30,027 nucleotides of DNA from CALWPV01 sp045632125 (lineage in GTDB: Bacteria > Bacillota > Clostridia > Lachnospirales > Bianqueaceae): positions 1 through 30,027 of the forward strand of contig JAZQWC010000075.1 in the NCBI GenBank assembly GCA_045632125.1, written 5' to 3'. Of the stretch, positions 15,112 to 22,629 are shown piece by piece. A program made the translations under genes and the position numbers. Every line of letters starts with the position of its first letter. Position 1 is the stretch's first letter. The notes under the pieces were generated by a model. It ran no database searches. It saw only the letters and a program-made list of their open reading frames with translations, and had not been told where the DNA came from.

Positions 15112-15771
15112 TTATAAAAGTGTAAACCGATTCTTTTCAAATTCGATCAGTCCATCCTCCCGCATTTTGCTCAGTTCATTTGACATGGCGCTGCGATCCA
15201 CCGACAAAAAGTCCGCCAGCTGCTGCCGGTTAAAGGGGATCGTTACCACACTCCCGCCCTGCCGCTTGGCCTCTTCGGACAAGTAGGACATCAACTTTTC
15301 TCTGGTGGAACGCTTTGCCATATGCCCCAGCTTCTGAACCAGCTGCCGATTTTTCTCCGCAACGGCAAACACCAGATTCTGCACCACCATGGAATGGAAG
15401 CGACAGGCTGCTGAACACACCGTCAGCACTCGAAACACATCAAACAAGAGCACCGTAGAATCCGCCACTGCCACCACATCGCTGAGAAGTGGCCCACTCT
15501 CCGGAGCTGCATAGGCTTCCCCAAACATTTCTCCTGCCTCCACCGATTGAATAATGCTTCGGTTTCCCCAGTAATCTTCCTTTTGCACCATCAAACTGCC
15601 CTCCACCAAAAGGGCGATCTGCTGCAGATTCTGCCCCTGGCGAAACACATACTCTCCTTTTTTATAGCTGCGGGCTACCACCTGTAAGCAGCCCAACATG
15701 GCCCCGATCTCATCTTCTCCCACACCTACAAACAGCTTACTTCGTTTTAGAATCGGCATGAATTTTTCCAC
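15112..15771 (-). CDS. Crp/Fnr-family transcriptional regulator
   Basis: A 219-residue regulator. The N-terminal cyclic-nucleotide-binding-like beta barrel (about 20-115) includes YKKGEYVFRQGQNLQQIALLVEG and the glycine/glutamate turn GEMFGE. A dimerisation helix follows, then a winged HTH at about 150-219 with recognition helix SVDRSAMSNELSKM. It lacks the N-terminal cysteine cluster of oxygen-sensing Fnr. The start is a GTG at 15771, with AGAGG five bases upstream; the next ATG (15759) has no ribosome site. It is divergent from an iron-sulfur gene whose promoter carries a palindrome at about -41.5, as expected for class II activation by this family. Relatives in Clostridia are often linked to hybrid-cluster or nitrosative-stress genes. 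Confidence 0.88.
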   Translation of the reverse strand: MEKFMPILKRSKLFVGVGEDEIGAMLGCLQVVARSYKKGEYVFRQGQNLQQIALLVEGSLMVQKEDYWGNRSIIQSVEAGEMFGEAYAAPESGPLLSDVVAVADSTVLLFDVFRVLTVCSAACRFHSMVVQNLVFAVAEKNRQLVQKLGHMAKRSTREKLMSYLSEEAKRQGGSVVTIPFNRQQLADFLSVDRSAMSNELSKMREDGLIEFEKNRFTLL

Positions 15772-15786
15772 AAAAACCTCTTTTCC

Positions 15787-15800
15787 GTTGTAAAAACAAC
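15787..15800. promoter_or_regulatory. candidate Crp/Fnr-type binding palindrome
   Basis: GTTGT-AAAA-ACAAC is a perfect palindrome centred at 15793.5. With a start point expected near 15835 for the promoter below, the centre falls at about -41.5, the classical class II activator position. The divergent Crp/Fnr protein is the obvious candidate ligand. Confidence 0.55.
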
Positions 15801-15822
15801 AGACTTATTTTCTAAATCGTAC

Positions 15823-15828
15823 TATAAT
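15823..15828 (+). promoter_or_regulatory. -10 element of the iron-sulfur operon
   Basis: TATAAT is perfect, but the -35 position (15800-15805, CAGACT) is poor. This suits a promoter that needs an activator bound at the palindrome just upstream. Confidence 0.65.
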
Positions 15829-15884
15829 CACCCCATAAAGTCAAACAATATTTCGCCTCCGGCGTAAAAATAGGAGAAACAAGT

Positions 15885-16658
15885 ATGCTTAGAAAAATTA
15901 TCAAGATCGATACAGAAAAATGTAACGGCTGTGGTGCCTGTGCGGCTGCCTGCCATGAAGGTGCCATTGAAATGATCAACGGCAAAGCCGTCCTCACCCG
16001 TGAGGACTACTGCGATGGCTTGGGCGACTGCCTGCCCGCCTGCCCCGCCGATGCTATCCACTTCGAAATGCGTGAAGCCCCCGCCTACGATGAAGCTGCT
16101 GTGCTGGCCGCCAAAGAAGCTAAAGAAAAGGCAGCAAGTGCTGCCAACGGGACGACCTCTCCCGCCCAGACCAAGCCTCTGCCTTGTGGCTGCCCCGGTT
16201 CCGCTGTGCGCACTATGAATCGTGAGCCCGCCGCCTGCAGCGTCGGTGCTTCGACACCGTCCTCTTCCGGCTCCGCCGGTTATTCACCGGTCCCCAGTCA
16301 GCTCACCAACTTTCCCATTCAAATCAAGTTGGCGCCTATCAACGCACCCTTCTTTGATAATGCTAATCTGCTGATTGCCGCTGATTGTACGGCTTATGCC
16401 TATGGTAATTTCCATCAGGAGTTTATTCGCAATCATGTGACCCTGATCGGCTGCCCTAAGCTGGATGAGGTAGACTATGCAGAAAAGCTGACCCAGATCA
16501 TTGCCAATAACGATATTAAAAGTGTGACCGTGACCCGTATGCAGGTTCCCTGCTGCGGTGGCTTAGAGAACGCGGTGAAACGTGCCCTCATGGCCAGCGG
16601 CAAGTTCATCCCTTGGCGCATCGTGACCATCAGCCATGATGGACGGATTCTGGATTGA
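15885..16658 (+). CDS. ferredoxin-type 4Fe-4S protein of the hybrid-cluster-protein-associated kind
   Basis: A 257-residue cytoplasmic redox protein. The N-terminus is a bacterial ferredoxin domain: CNGCGACAAAC (C13, C16, C19, C23) is a full 4Fe-4S motif, and the second motif CDGLGDCLPACP has C43-x5-C49-x3-C53, one cysteine short of the classical pattern. An Ala/Ser/Pro-rich linker (about 65-140) contains an extra CGCPG. The C-terminal domain (about 140-257) has ADCTAYAYGNFH, GCPKLDE and VPCCGGLE, a cysteine-containing fold often seen after such ferredoxin domains. ATG 15885 follows AGGAG. In many Clostridia relatives sit beside hcp and a Crp/Fnr gene; here the Crp/Fnr gene is present and hcp is not. 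Electron transfer in nitrosative or anaerobic metabolism is inferred. Confidence 0.8.
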   Translation: MLRKIIKIDTEKCNGCGACAAACHEGAIEMINGKAVLTREDYCDGLGDCLPACPADAIHFEMREAPAYDEAAVLAAKEAKEKAASAANGTTSPAQTKPLPCGCPGSAVRTMNREPAACSVGASTPSSSGSAGYSPVPSQLTNFPIQIKLAPINAPFFDNANLLIAADCTAYAYGNFHQEFIRNHVTLIGCPKLDEVDYAEKLTQIIANNDIKSVTVTRMQVPCCGGLENAVKRALMASGKFIPWRIVTISHDGRILD

Positions 16659-16668
16659 GGTGTTTGGA

Positions 16669-17121
16669 ATGGATATCTTGACTCCCCTGCGTGCCGAACT
16701 GTTTGGAGCATTAATCGGGCTGGCCCGTGCCACTTTCGGCAATGAAGATTTAATCACCCCATCCACCTTTGCAGTGGTAGTGGAAGGGCTATCGGCCGTA
16801 GCTGACGATTCTGACCAACTGACCGATCTGATCCGCCGCGTGAACGAAGAGAAATACAAGTTGGTTCCCGCCTGCTTCTATTGTTCTTCTCCCTGCGGCC
16901 GCACCTCCGATTACGACATGGATCAGCTAAACTCTTCCCCCGAAAATATTCTCTTCCTTAAAATCTCAATCCTATCCCAGTTATCAGCTCTTGCTGGCTG
17001 CGACCCATCCTCCTTACCCGCCGAATCCATGATCTATCGTGCCCTTGCCGCCATCGGCGAAGATTGGTCCGCAGAAGAACTGACTGATTTACTAACAGAA
17101 TTAAGAGCATGGCCGTCCTGA
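16669..17121 (+). CDS. small cysteine-containing protein co-transcribed with the ferredoxin gene
   Basis: A 150-residue protein, mostly helical in appearance. Its main feature is LVPACFYCSSPCGRTSDYDM, with C69, C72 and C76 followed by a conserved-looking GRTxDYD, plus C111 later. The triplet could bind a metal or iron-sulfur cluster. From memory, similar short proteins beside Crp/Fnr and ferredoxin genes are sometimes labelled hydroxylamine reductase, but this is far too short to be Hcp, so I do not assign that function. ATG 16669 follows GAGG at eight bases and starts 10 bases after the ferredoxin stop. The last codons form the 5' arm of the terminator. Confidence 0.65.
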   Translation: MDILTPLRAELFGALIGLARATFGNEDLITPSTFAVVVEGLSAVADDSDQLTDLIRRVNEEKYKLVPACFYCSSPCGRTSDYDMDQLNSSPENILFLKISILSQLSALAGCDPSSLPAESMIYRALAAIGEDWSAEELTDLLTELRAWPS

Positions 17122-17134
17122 CCATGCTCTTTTG
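17104..17134 (+). terminator. terminator of the iron-sulfur operon, overlapping the stop codon
   Basis: AGAGCATGG (17104-17112) pairs with CCATGCTCT (17122-17130), followed by four T in total. The stem begins inside the last codons of the gene. Confidence 0.85.
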
Positions 17135-17141
17135 AATTACT

Positions 17142-17180
17142 CAAGGCGACCGGACTTCACTCCGACCGCCTTGTTTGATT
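17142..17180. terminator. second hairpin between convergent genes
   Basis: CAAGGCG (17142-17148) pairs with CGCCTTG (17167-17173), with inner CGGA/TCCG. TTTGATTTT follows on the plus strand. It probably backs up the preceding terminator and may also serve the minus-strand lipoprotein gene. Confidence 0.6.
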
Positions 17181-18941
17181 TTAATCCTCATACCATGCAT
17201 CCATGCGCTCACACAATAGTTCAAAACCCGCTTCCGCGGAAAGCCCCTGCTGCGAAGCCTCTGCCAACGTGTCTTGCCAGATCGCAACCGCCTCGCTATC
17301 GGGAATCTGAGCTGTGACCACGGCATTTAGCTGCTCTCGCAGCTGCTCACTGGCTACCTGATGAGCAAATCTACCTCCGTTGGCGCCGATTTCCTGTCCC
17401 CAGGGCGCATCCACTTTGGTATCATCATAGGACTGGGAAGCCGCGTCGTACTCAATGTCACGTACAAATTTCAGATCATCAAATCTTCCTTCGGTATCCC
17501 AGGATTCCAACTGCGCCTCGCGGGTTGCCAAACAGGGTGACAACCCATATTTAGCCTTCACTTCCTGATTTAACAGCTGAGTGATCACCTTCATTGCCAT
17601 TTCGGTATCACCATCGTCCACCACAGCTGCATAACAGATGGGCTGCGCCGCATAGGCCGCCTCTTCTCCCATCATTGCCACCGGCCAATACTCCATGCTG
17701 CCGTATTCCTTCTCCACGGTTTTGCCATCCATAGGAGAATCCCCGTTCGTCCAAAAACCGGAATAGGAAAGCAAGCCAACAATACTGTGAAAGGGAATCT
17801 CCTCACTGGTGCTGCTCTCTGCCCAATACTTCATCCGCATCCTTAACTCAAAGGAAAAGTCCGCACTGGTGGCATCGAATAGCCCACGCTCATATACCAA
17901 GGGGTCGATTCCCAGATCATCCAAAATCTGATCATCCGCCGGATCGCCATAGGAAGCACGTTGAAATGTTTCCTGATACATCATCAGCAGCGACTGATCC
18001 GACAATCCATCATGCTCACTGGCCTGATACTCCTGGTAGGTATTGTAATACTCGAATAGTAAGGTAAACAGATCTTCCTGATCTTCATAGTCTTCCCACT
18101 GCAGGCCGGAAGCCAGTAAATACAAGTCCGGGTCATTCTCGTAAAAACCGGGAGAAATATAGGTAAACTGATCCGAAGCAGGATCATTCTCCTTCATGGC
18201 AGCCATCAGCTTTTCCATGAAGGCTTCAAAGGAAAGGCTCTCACGGGCATAATCATCTTTGGTCAAACCATCGACTACGCGCTGATTCATTTCATCATAC
18301 TCCGGCAACTTGCCCTCTATCATGCCGGACACGTTGTATAAAATCGGAACCAGATACTGCTCGCCATCAATATACCCGGCACTCATCACCACCTGATCAT
18401 AGGCTGTTTCATCATCCAAGCCCAATTCTTTCATATATCGATCCAGCGCTGCATATTCACCGGATGCCATTTCTTTATAAATACTTTCATCATAGGAATT
18501 ATTAAATAGCACAATTTTCGTTATGCCATTATCCCGGTTCAGTTCAATGTCCTGCCGCACCTCTTCCCAACTGTCCATCACAAAATACTCGATGCTGATC
18601 TCGCCTTCCCGTTCCATTCTGCTCAGCACACCCAGAAACGGTGCATCTCCACCGGTAGCCAAACCGGTAAAGATACCTTGACGATACTCATGCGTCGTAA
18701 ATTCAACCTCTTCAAAGCCGGCAACCAACTTTTGCGAGGCTGGATCTGCTGGATTATCCAATGCCTCCAAATATCTATCATAGGTTCCCTTTTTAATATG
18801 GGACAGATCCTGCGGCTCCACATCGTACACCCAAACCACATTCGGAACGATCTCCACCTTGCGCTTTTCCTCTCCACCGCAGGAACAGATCAAAAGCGTC
18901 AATACCAATAAAACTGCCAATGGTTTTATAATCTTTTTCAT
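17181..18941 (-). CDS. solute-binding-protein-like lipoprotein, paralog 1
   Basis: A 586-residue exported lipoprotein. The signal peptide MKKIIKPLAVLLVLTLLICS ends in a lipobox with acylated C21 (I-C-S-C). The mature part resembles an extracellular family-1-type solute-binding protein: TKIVLFNNSYDESIYKE, GEYAALDRYMKEL, GYIDGEQYLVPILYNVSGMI and, late, VITQLLNQEVKAKYGLSPCLATREA are the kinds of segments seen in sugar-binding proteins, although the length exceeds the usual 420-550. It begins 18 bp after the end of its tandem paralog and follows AAAGGAAAAT, so the two form an operon. No permease or ATPase genes are adjacent. The ligand is unknown; it could serve a distant transporter or be a sensor. 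Confidence 0.75.
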   Translation of the reverse strand: MKKIIKPLAVLLVLTLLICSCGGEEKRKVEIVPNVVWVYDVEPQDLSHIKKGTYDRYLEALDNPADPASQKLVAGFEEVEFTTHEYRQGIFTGLATGGDAPFLGVLSRMEREGEISIEYFVMDSWEEVRQDIELNRDNGITKIVLFNNSYDESIYKEMASGEYAALDRYMKELGLDDETAYDQVVMSAGYIDGEQYLVPILYNVSGMIEGKLPEYDEMNQRVVDGLTKDDYARESLSFEAFMEKLMAAMKENDPASDQFTYISPGFYENDPDLYLLASGLQWEDYEDQEDLFTLLFEYYNTYQEYQASEHDGLSDQSLLMMYQETFQRASYGDPADDQILDDLGIDPLVYERGLFDATSADFSFELRMRMKYWAESSTSEEIPFHSIVGLLSYSGFWTNGDSPMDGKTVEKEYGSMEYWPVAMMGEEAAYAAQPICYAAVVDDGDTEMAMKVITQLLNQEVKAKYGLSPCLATREAQLESWDTEGRFDDLKFVRDIEYDAASQSYDDTKVDAPWGQEIGANGGRFAHQVASEQLREQLNAVVTAQIPDSEAVAIWQDTLAEASQQGLSAEAGFELLCERMDAWYED

Positions 18942-18959
18942 ATTTTCCTTTCTCCCTCT

Positions 18960-20708
18960 TTATTCCTCATACCAAGCATCCATGCGCTCGCACAAAAGTT
19001 CAAAGCCCGCTTCCGCGGAAAGCTCTTGTTCAGAAGCCTCTGCCAAAGTATCCTGCCAGATCGACACTAGCTCGCGATCAGGGATCTGAGCTGTAGCCAC
19101 ATTACTTAGCTGCTCACGTAACTGTTCACAAGCCACCTGTTGAGCGATCTTATCACCGTTGGCCCCAATTCCCTGCCCCCAAGCCGCTTGCACAGTTGAT
19201 ACCTCATATTCCTTTTTCTCCAAATTCCACACAATATCACGCATATTGATTGAGGACACTCCGTTTTCTTTATTCCACTCTTCCAACTGCGTTTCTCGGG
19301 TTATCAAACAGGGTGATAGCCCATACTTTGCTTTGATCTCCTGATTTAACAGCTGCTGAATTACCTTCACAGCCATTTTAGTATCACCATCATCCACTAC
19401 TGCAGCATAGCAGGTGGGTTGCGCCGCATAAACTTCTGCTTCCCCCATCATCGAAACCGGCCAATACTCCATGGTGCCATACTCGTGATCATCAGTTTCC
19501 CCATCTACCGTATTACTATAAACCCAACAACCGGAATAGGAAAGCAAGCCCACAATACTGTGAAAAGGAATACTTTCCGCAGTACTGCATTCCGCAAAAT
19601 ACTGTGTCTTTTCAATAATCCTTAAAGGTACCTCACCGGCTATAATAGTCCAGTCTCCAAAAGCATGGATCCCAAGATCCTCTAATACTTGATCTTCGAC
19701 CTCATCCGTAAATGGAAGCCGTTCATTGGTATTTTGATATAAGATGATCAACGACTGATCCGATAAGCCATCGTGTTCACTGGCTTGATATTCCTGATAT
19801 GTATTCAGATACTCCAGCAATAGTGCAAACAATTCTCCCTGCTTTTCATATTCATTCCATTGTAAACCGGAGGCCATCAAAAAAAGATCCGGAGCATTTT
19901 CATAGAAACCGCTGGAAATAAACGTAAATTCTTCGGAACTAGGATCATTTTTTCTCATGACCGATATCAATTTCTCCATATAATTCTCATAAGTCAAACT
20001 CTCCTTCGGATAATCCTCTGCAGTGATCTTAGTTCCAAAGTCAGCAGAATCATTTTCATATGTGATAGTTGGTTTTTCCCCATGGATCATACCCGATACA
20101 TTATATAAAATAGGAATCAAATATTGCTCTCCATCGATATATCCAGCACTCATTACCGCCTGATCATATGCCTCTTCATCATAAAGCCCCATCTCTTCCA
20201 TATATTGATCCAGTTCTGCATACTTACCGGAGATCATTTCTTTATAAATACTCTCATCATAAGAATTATTGAATAATACGACTTTAGTGACTCCGTTGTC
20301 TTTGTTCGACTCAATATCTTGTCGAACCTCTTCCCAATTATCCATCACAATATATTCAATGTCGATTTCGCCTTCTCGTTCAATTTTACCAAGAGGATGC
20401 AGAAAAGGCGCACTGGTATCACGGGCAACACCAGTGAAAATTCCCATTCTGTATTCATGATCTTTAAATTTAATTTCTTTAAACCCTTCAATCAACCTCT
20501 TAGCATTACGATCTGCTGGATTCTCCAGTGCCGTCAGATACTCTTCATATTTTTCTTTACTAATATGGGACAGATCCTGCGGCTCCACATCGTACACCCA
20601 AACCACATTCGGAACGATCTCCACCTTGCGCTTTTCCTCTCCACTGCAGGAGCAGATCAAAAGCGTCAGTACCAATAAAGCTGCCAATAATCTCGTAATT
20701 TTTTTCAT
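18960..20708 (-). CDS. solute-binding-protein-like lipoprotein, paralog 2
   Basis: A 582-residue paralog of the downstream gene, collinear over its whole length. The signal peptide MKKITRLLAALLVLTLLICS leads to lipobox cysteine C21. The same motifs recur: VLFNNSYDESIYKEM, GYIDGEQYLIPILYNVSGMI, SEHDGLSDQSL, IPFHSIVGLLSYSG, LLNQEIKAKYGLSPCL. I chose ATG 20708, with AGGAGA eight bases upstream; the frame is open to 20750, but those codons contain the promoter. This copy looks AT-richer than its partner. An 84-bp stretch near the 5' end is identical to the paralog at every base although the remainder differs at many synonymous positions, suggesting gene conversion. No transport partner is nearby. 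Confidence 0.75.
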   Translation of the reverse strand: MKKITRLLAALLVLTLLICSCSGEEKRKVEIVPNVVWVYDVEPQDLSHISKEKYEEYLTALENPADRNAKRLIEGFKEIKFKDHEYRMGIFTGVARDTSAPFLHPLGKIEREGEIDIEYIVMDNWEEVRQDIESNKDNGVTKVVLFNNSYDESIYKEMISGKYAELDQYMEEMGLYDEEAYDQAVMSAGYIDGEQYLIPILYNVSGMIHGEKPTITYENDSADFGTKITAEDYPKESLTYENYMEKLISVMRKNDPSSEEFTFISSGFYENAPDLFLMASGLQWNEYEKQGELFALLLEYLNTYQEYQASEHDGLSDQSLIILYQNTNERLPFTDEVEDQVLEDLGIHAFGDWTIIAGEVPLRIIEKTQYFAECSTAESIPFHSIVGLLSYSGCWVYSNTVDGETDDHEYGTMEYWPVSMMGEAEVYAAQPTCYAAVVDDGDTKMAVKVIQQLLNQEIKAKYGLSPCLITRETQLEEWNKENGVSSINMRDIVWNLEKKEYEVSTVQAAWGQGIGANGDKIAQQVACEQLREQLSNVATAQIPDRELVSIWQDTLAEASEQELSAEAGFELLCERMDAWYEE

Positions 20709-20732
20709 AGCCACAGTCTCCTTTTTGTTTTC

Positions 20733-20761
20733 ATTATATAACACATACATCCGTCCTGCAA
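20733..20761 (-). promoter_or_regulatory. sigma-A promoter of the lipoprotein operon
   Basis: On the minus strand TTGCAG (20756-20761) and TATAAT (20733-20738) are 17 bp apart. Confidence 0.7.
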
Positions 20762-20850
20762 GAACAAAAAGCTAAAGATTTGATACATATCGCCCCCTCT
20801 AATTATCGCCGTCAAAACTCATATTTCACACTTCATTCACAATTCTTTCC

Positions 20851-20879
20851 TTGTAAAAGCCCGCCGTAAATGTTAAAAT
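20851..20879 (+). promoter_or_regulatory. promoter of the MutS-like operon
   Basis: TTGTAA (20851-20856) and TAAAAT (20874-20879) are 17 bp apart, with a TGT extended -10. The expected start point, about 20886, lies after the ATG at 20884, so that ATG cannot be the translation start. Confidence 0.7.
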
Positions 20880-20985
20880 AACTATGATTGGCATTTTACA
20901 AACTGCCGTTAATAGACCAAAGATATGCCGTCCATCAAAGAGGCCACAAGCCATCTTTGAATCGGCATTCAAAAGGAGAATCACC

Positions 20986-22629
20986 TTGAGCGTTACGCTA
21001 ATTCAAGAGATCGGACAGGCCACCGAATTAAAACAGGCCCTTTCCGATCTGGATATGTCTAAGATCCTCTGTTTTGTGGATCCCCGTATGAAAACTCCCG
21101 ATGCGGAAAAATTTATGCTGCAATATTTTAGCAGCGACTTTGCCGAGATCGAAAGCCGCATGGCTGCTTTGACGGACTTCAAAAAGCTGACCACAGCCAA
21201 AGCCCTGCAGCATGCCATCGATTCTATTTTGGCGATCCGCACCGAAGAAGATAAACTGAACCTGGCCGGTTATAAACTGCAGGATGTACTGTATCGTTGG
21301 CGCCGCATGTCTGCCTATGTAGCCTGCATTGAAGAGTGGAATCAGCTTTTGGCTGCCGGTTCTGCCCAGTCCCAGCGCGTAAAAGACCTAATCGCCCTGT
21401 TCAAAGAACTGGCCGCCGAGCCTCTGTTCACCAAATGTAAATCCATCATTGCCGAGCTGGAGACTCTGCTGCCCCTGCCGCGCTATCTGAATCTGGGCTT
21501 CAATGCTCGCGAAGATGGCTACCCCAGCGAAATGGGTATTCTGGGCACCGAGGCTGACGAGCAGCCCCTGAACGCCCTGCTGTATCATACCGATCCCAAG
21601 CAGCCCTCCGAAGGCCTTGGTCCGGAATTCGTTTATACCCGCGCTATGTATGGCTCTCATTTTGACGAATACATCATGCGCGGTCTGGAAAAAGAATGGA
21701 AGTCTTCTATCAGCAAGGCTGCCAAACTTGTGGAACCCGTGGAGCTACCCCATAGCCCCGAGCTGTTGGCGCTAGCGCGCCCCCTACAGTTCTATCAGGT
21801 GGGTCTGCTGTGCAGTGAAGCCTTTGAAGGCCGCGGCTATACCCTTTGCCGACCTCAGGCTCTGCAGAATGTTTCCCTGACTATGAAGGATGTACACTAT
21901 CCGGAGCTGGTGCTGCATAACGATGGCATCCAGGGCAACGATCTGCTGCTGCAGACCGGCCATGCCGTGGTAATCACCGGTGCGAACCATTCCGGTAAAA
22001 CTTCCTATTTAAAGACCGTGGGTCAGAGCTATATGCTGGCGCAGCTGGGCTTCTTCGTGCCTGCTGAGTCCATGCAGTTCACCCCCGTGACCGGCATCTA
22101 TACCCTGTTTTCTGCCGGTGAAGACAGCTCCATGACCGCCTCCCGAATGGGCGTGGAGATCAAGAAGCTGACCGGCATTTTGAAGGAAGCCGCCGCTACC
22201 GATCTGGTGCTCCTGAACGAGCCCATGACCAGTACCAACCCTGTTGAGGCTGTTTCCATCTGTGCCGACCTATCCCGCCATTTCCTGCAGAAGGGCATCA
22301 CCCACCTGTTGGTAACCCATCTGTACGATATTTACTTCCTGCTGAAGGCACAGCTCACCGGCGATCTGCGTGCCAAGCTTGAAAGCTTGATCACCCAGTC
22401 TCATTACGACGAGGCAGCCGGCGCCATGTCCCACAGCTATCACCTGATCAATGCGGAGCCTTTGGGCAACAGTTACGCCCGTGAAACCGCCACCGCCTAC
22501 GGCATCACCTTAGAGGACATGATCCCGGTCGGTGCCCTGTTGGATCAGGCTGAGGCCTACCGTCAGGCCAACAACATTAATTCGATTTATGAAGGAGATG
22601 AAAACAATGGGCTTTCTGACAACCACTGA
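20986..22629 (+). CDS. MutS-family ATPase, MutS-like protein A
   Basis: A 547-residue protein with a MutS core/lever helical region and the C-terminal ABC-type ATPase domain V. Walker A is TGANHSGKT near 332-340, the signature region is DSSMTASRMGVEIKKL, Walker B is LVLLNEP with N411 and E412 where most MutS proteins have Asp-Glu, and the switch is VTHLYD. The N-terminal mismatch-recognition domain and a C-terminal Smr nuclease domain are both absent, so it is not MutS1 or MutS2. The start is TTG 20986, with AGGAG at 20974-20978; the upstream ATG at 20884 precedes the likely transcription start. The paralog begins 23 bases before this gene ends, implying translational coupling and probably a heterodimer. 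Role unknown. Confidence 0.82.
   Translation: MSVTLIQEIGQATELKQALSDLDMSKILCFVDPRMKTPDAEKFMLQYFSSDFAEIESRMAALTDFKKLTTAKALQHAIDSILAIRTEEDKLNLAGYKLQDVLYRWRRMSAYVACIEEWNQLLAAGSAQSQRVKDLIALFKELAAEPLFTKCKSIIAELETLLPLPRYLNLGFNAREDGYPSEMGILGTEADEQPLNALLYHTDPKQPSEGLGPEFVYTRAMYGSHFDEYIMRGLEKEWKSSISKAAKLVEPVELPHSPELLALARPLQFYQVGLLCSEAFEGRGYTLCRPQALQNVSLTMKDVHYPELVLHNDGIQGNDLLLQTGHAVVITGANHSGKTSYLKTVGQSYMLAQLGFFVPAESMQFTPVTGIYTLFSAGEDSSMTASRMGVEIKKLTGILKEAAATDLVLLNEPMTSTNPVEAVSICADLSRHFLQKGITHLLVTHLYDIYFLLKAQLTGDLRAKLESLITQSHYDEAAGAMSHSYHLINAEPLGNSYARETATAYGITLEDMIPVGALLDQAEAYRQANNINSIYEGDENNGLSDNH

Noticed and set aside
13659..15140. 493-codon open frame antisense to the ABC exporter
   Set aside because: The sense strand encodes an intact ABC transporter with all ATPase motifs; the antisense frame shows no domain and crosses the terminator.
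16669..17121. Hydroxylamine reductase (Hcp) call for the small Cys-motif protein
   Set aside because: At 150 residues it is far too short and lacks the Hcp cluster ligands; association with hcp-type operons does not prove the activity.
20884..20985. N-terminal extension of MutS-like A from ATG 20884
   Set aside because: It lies at or before the likely transcription start and has no ribosome site.
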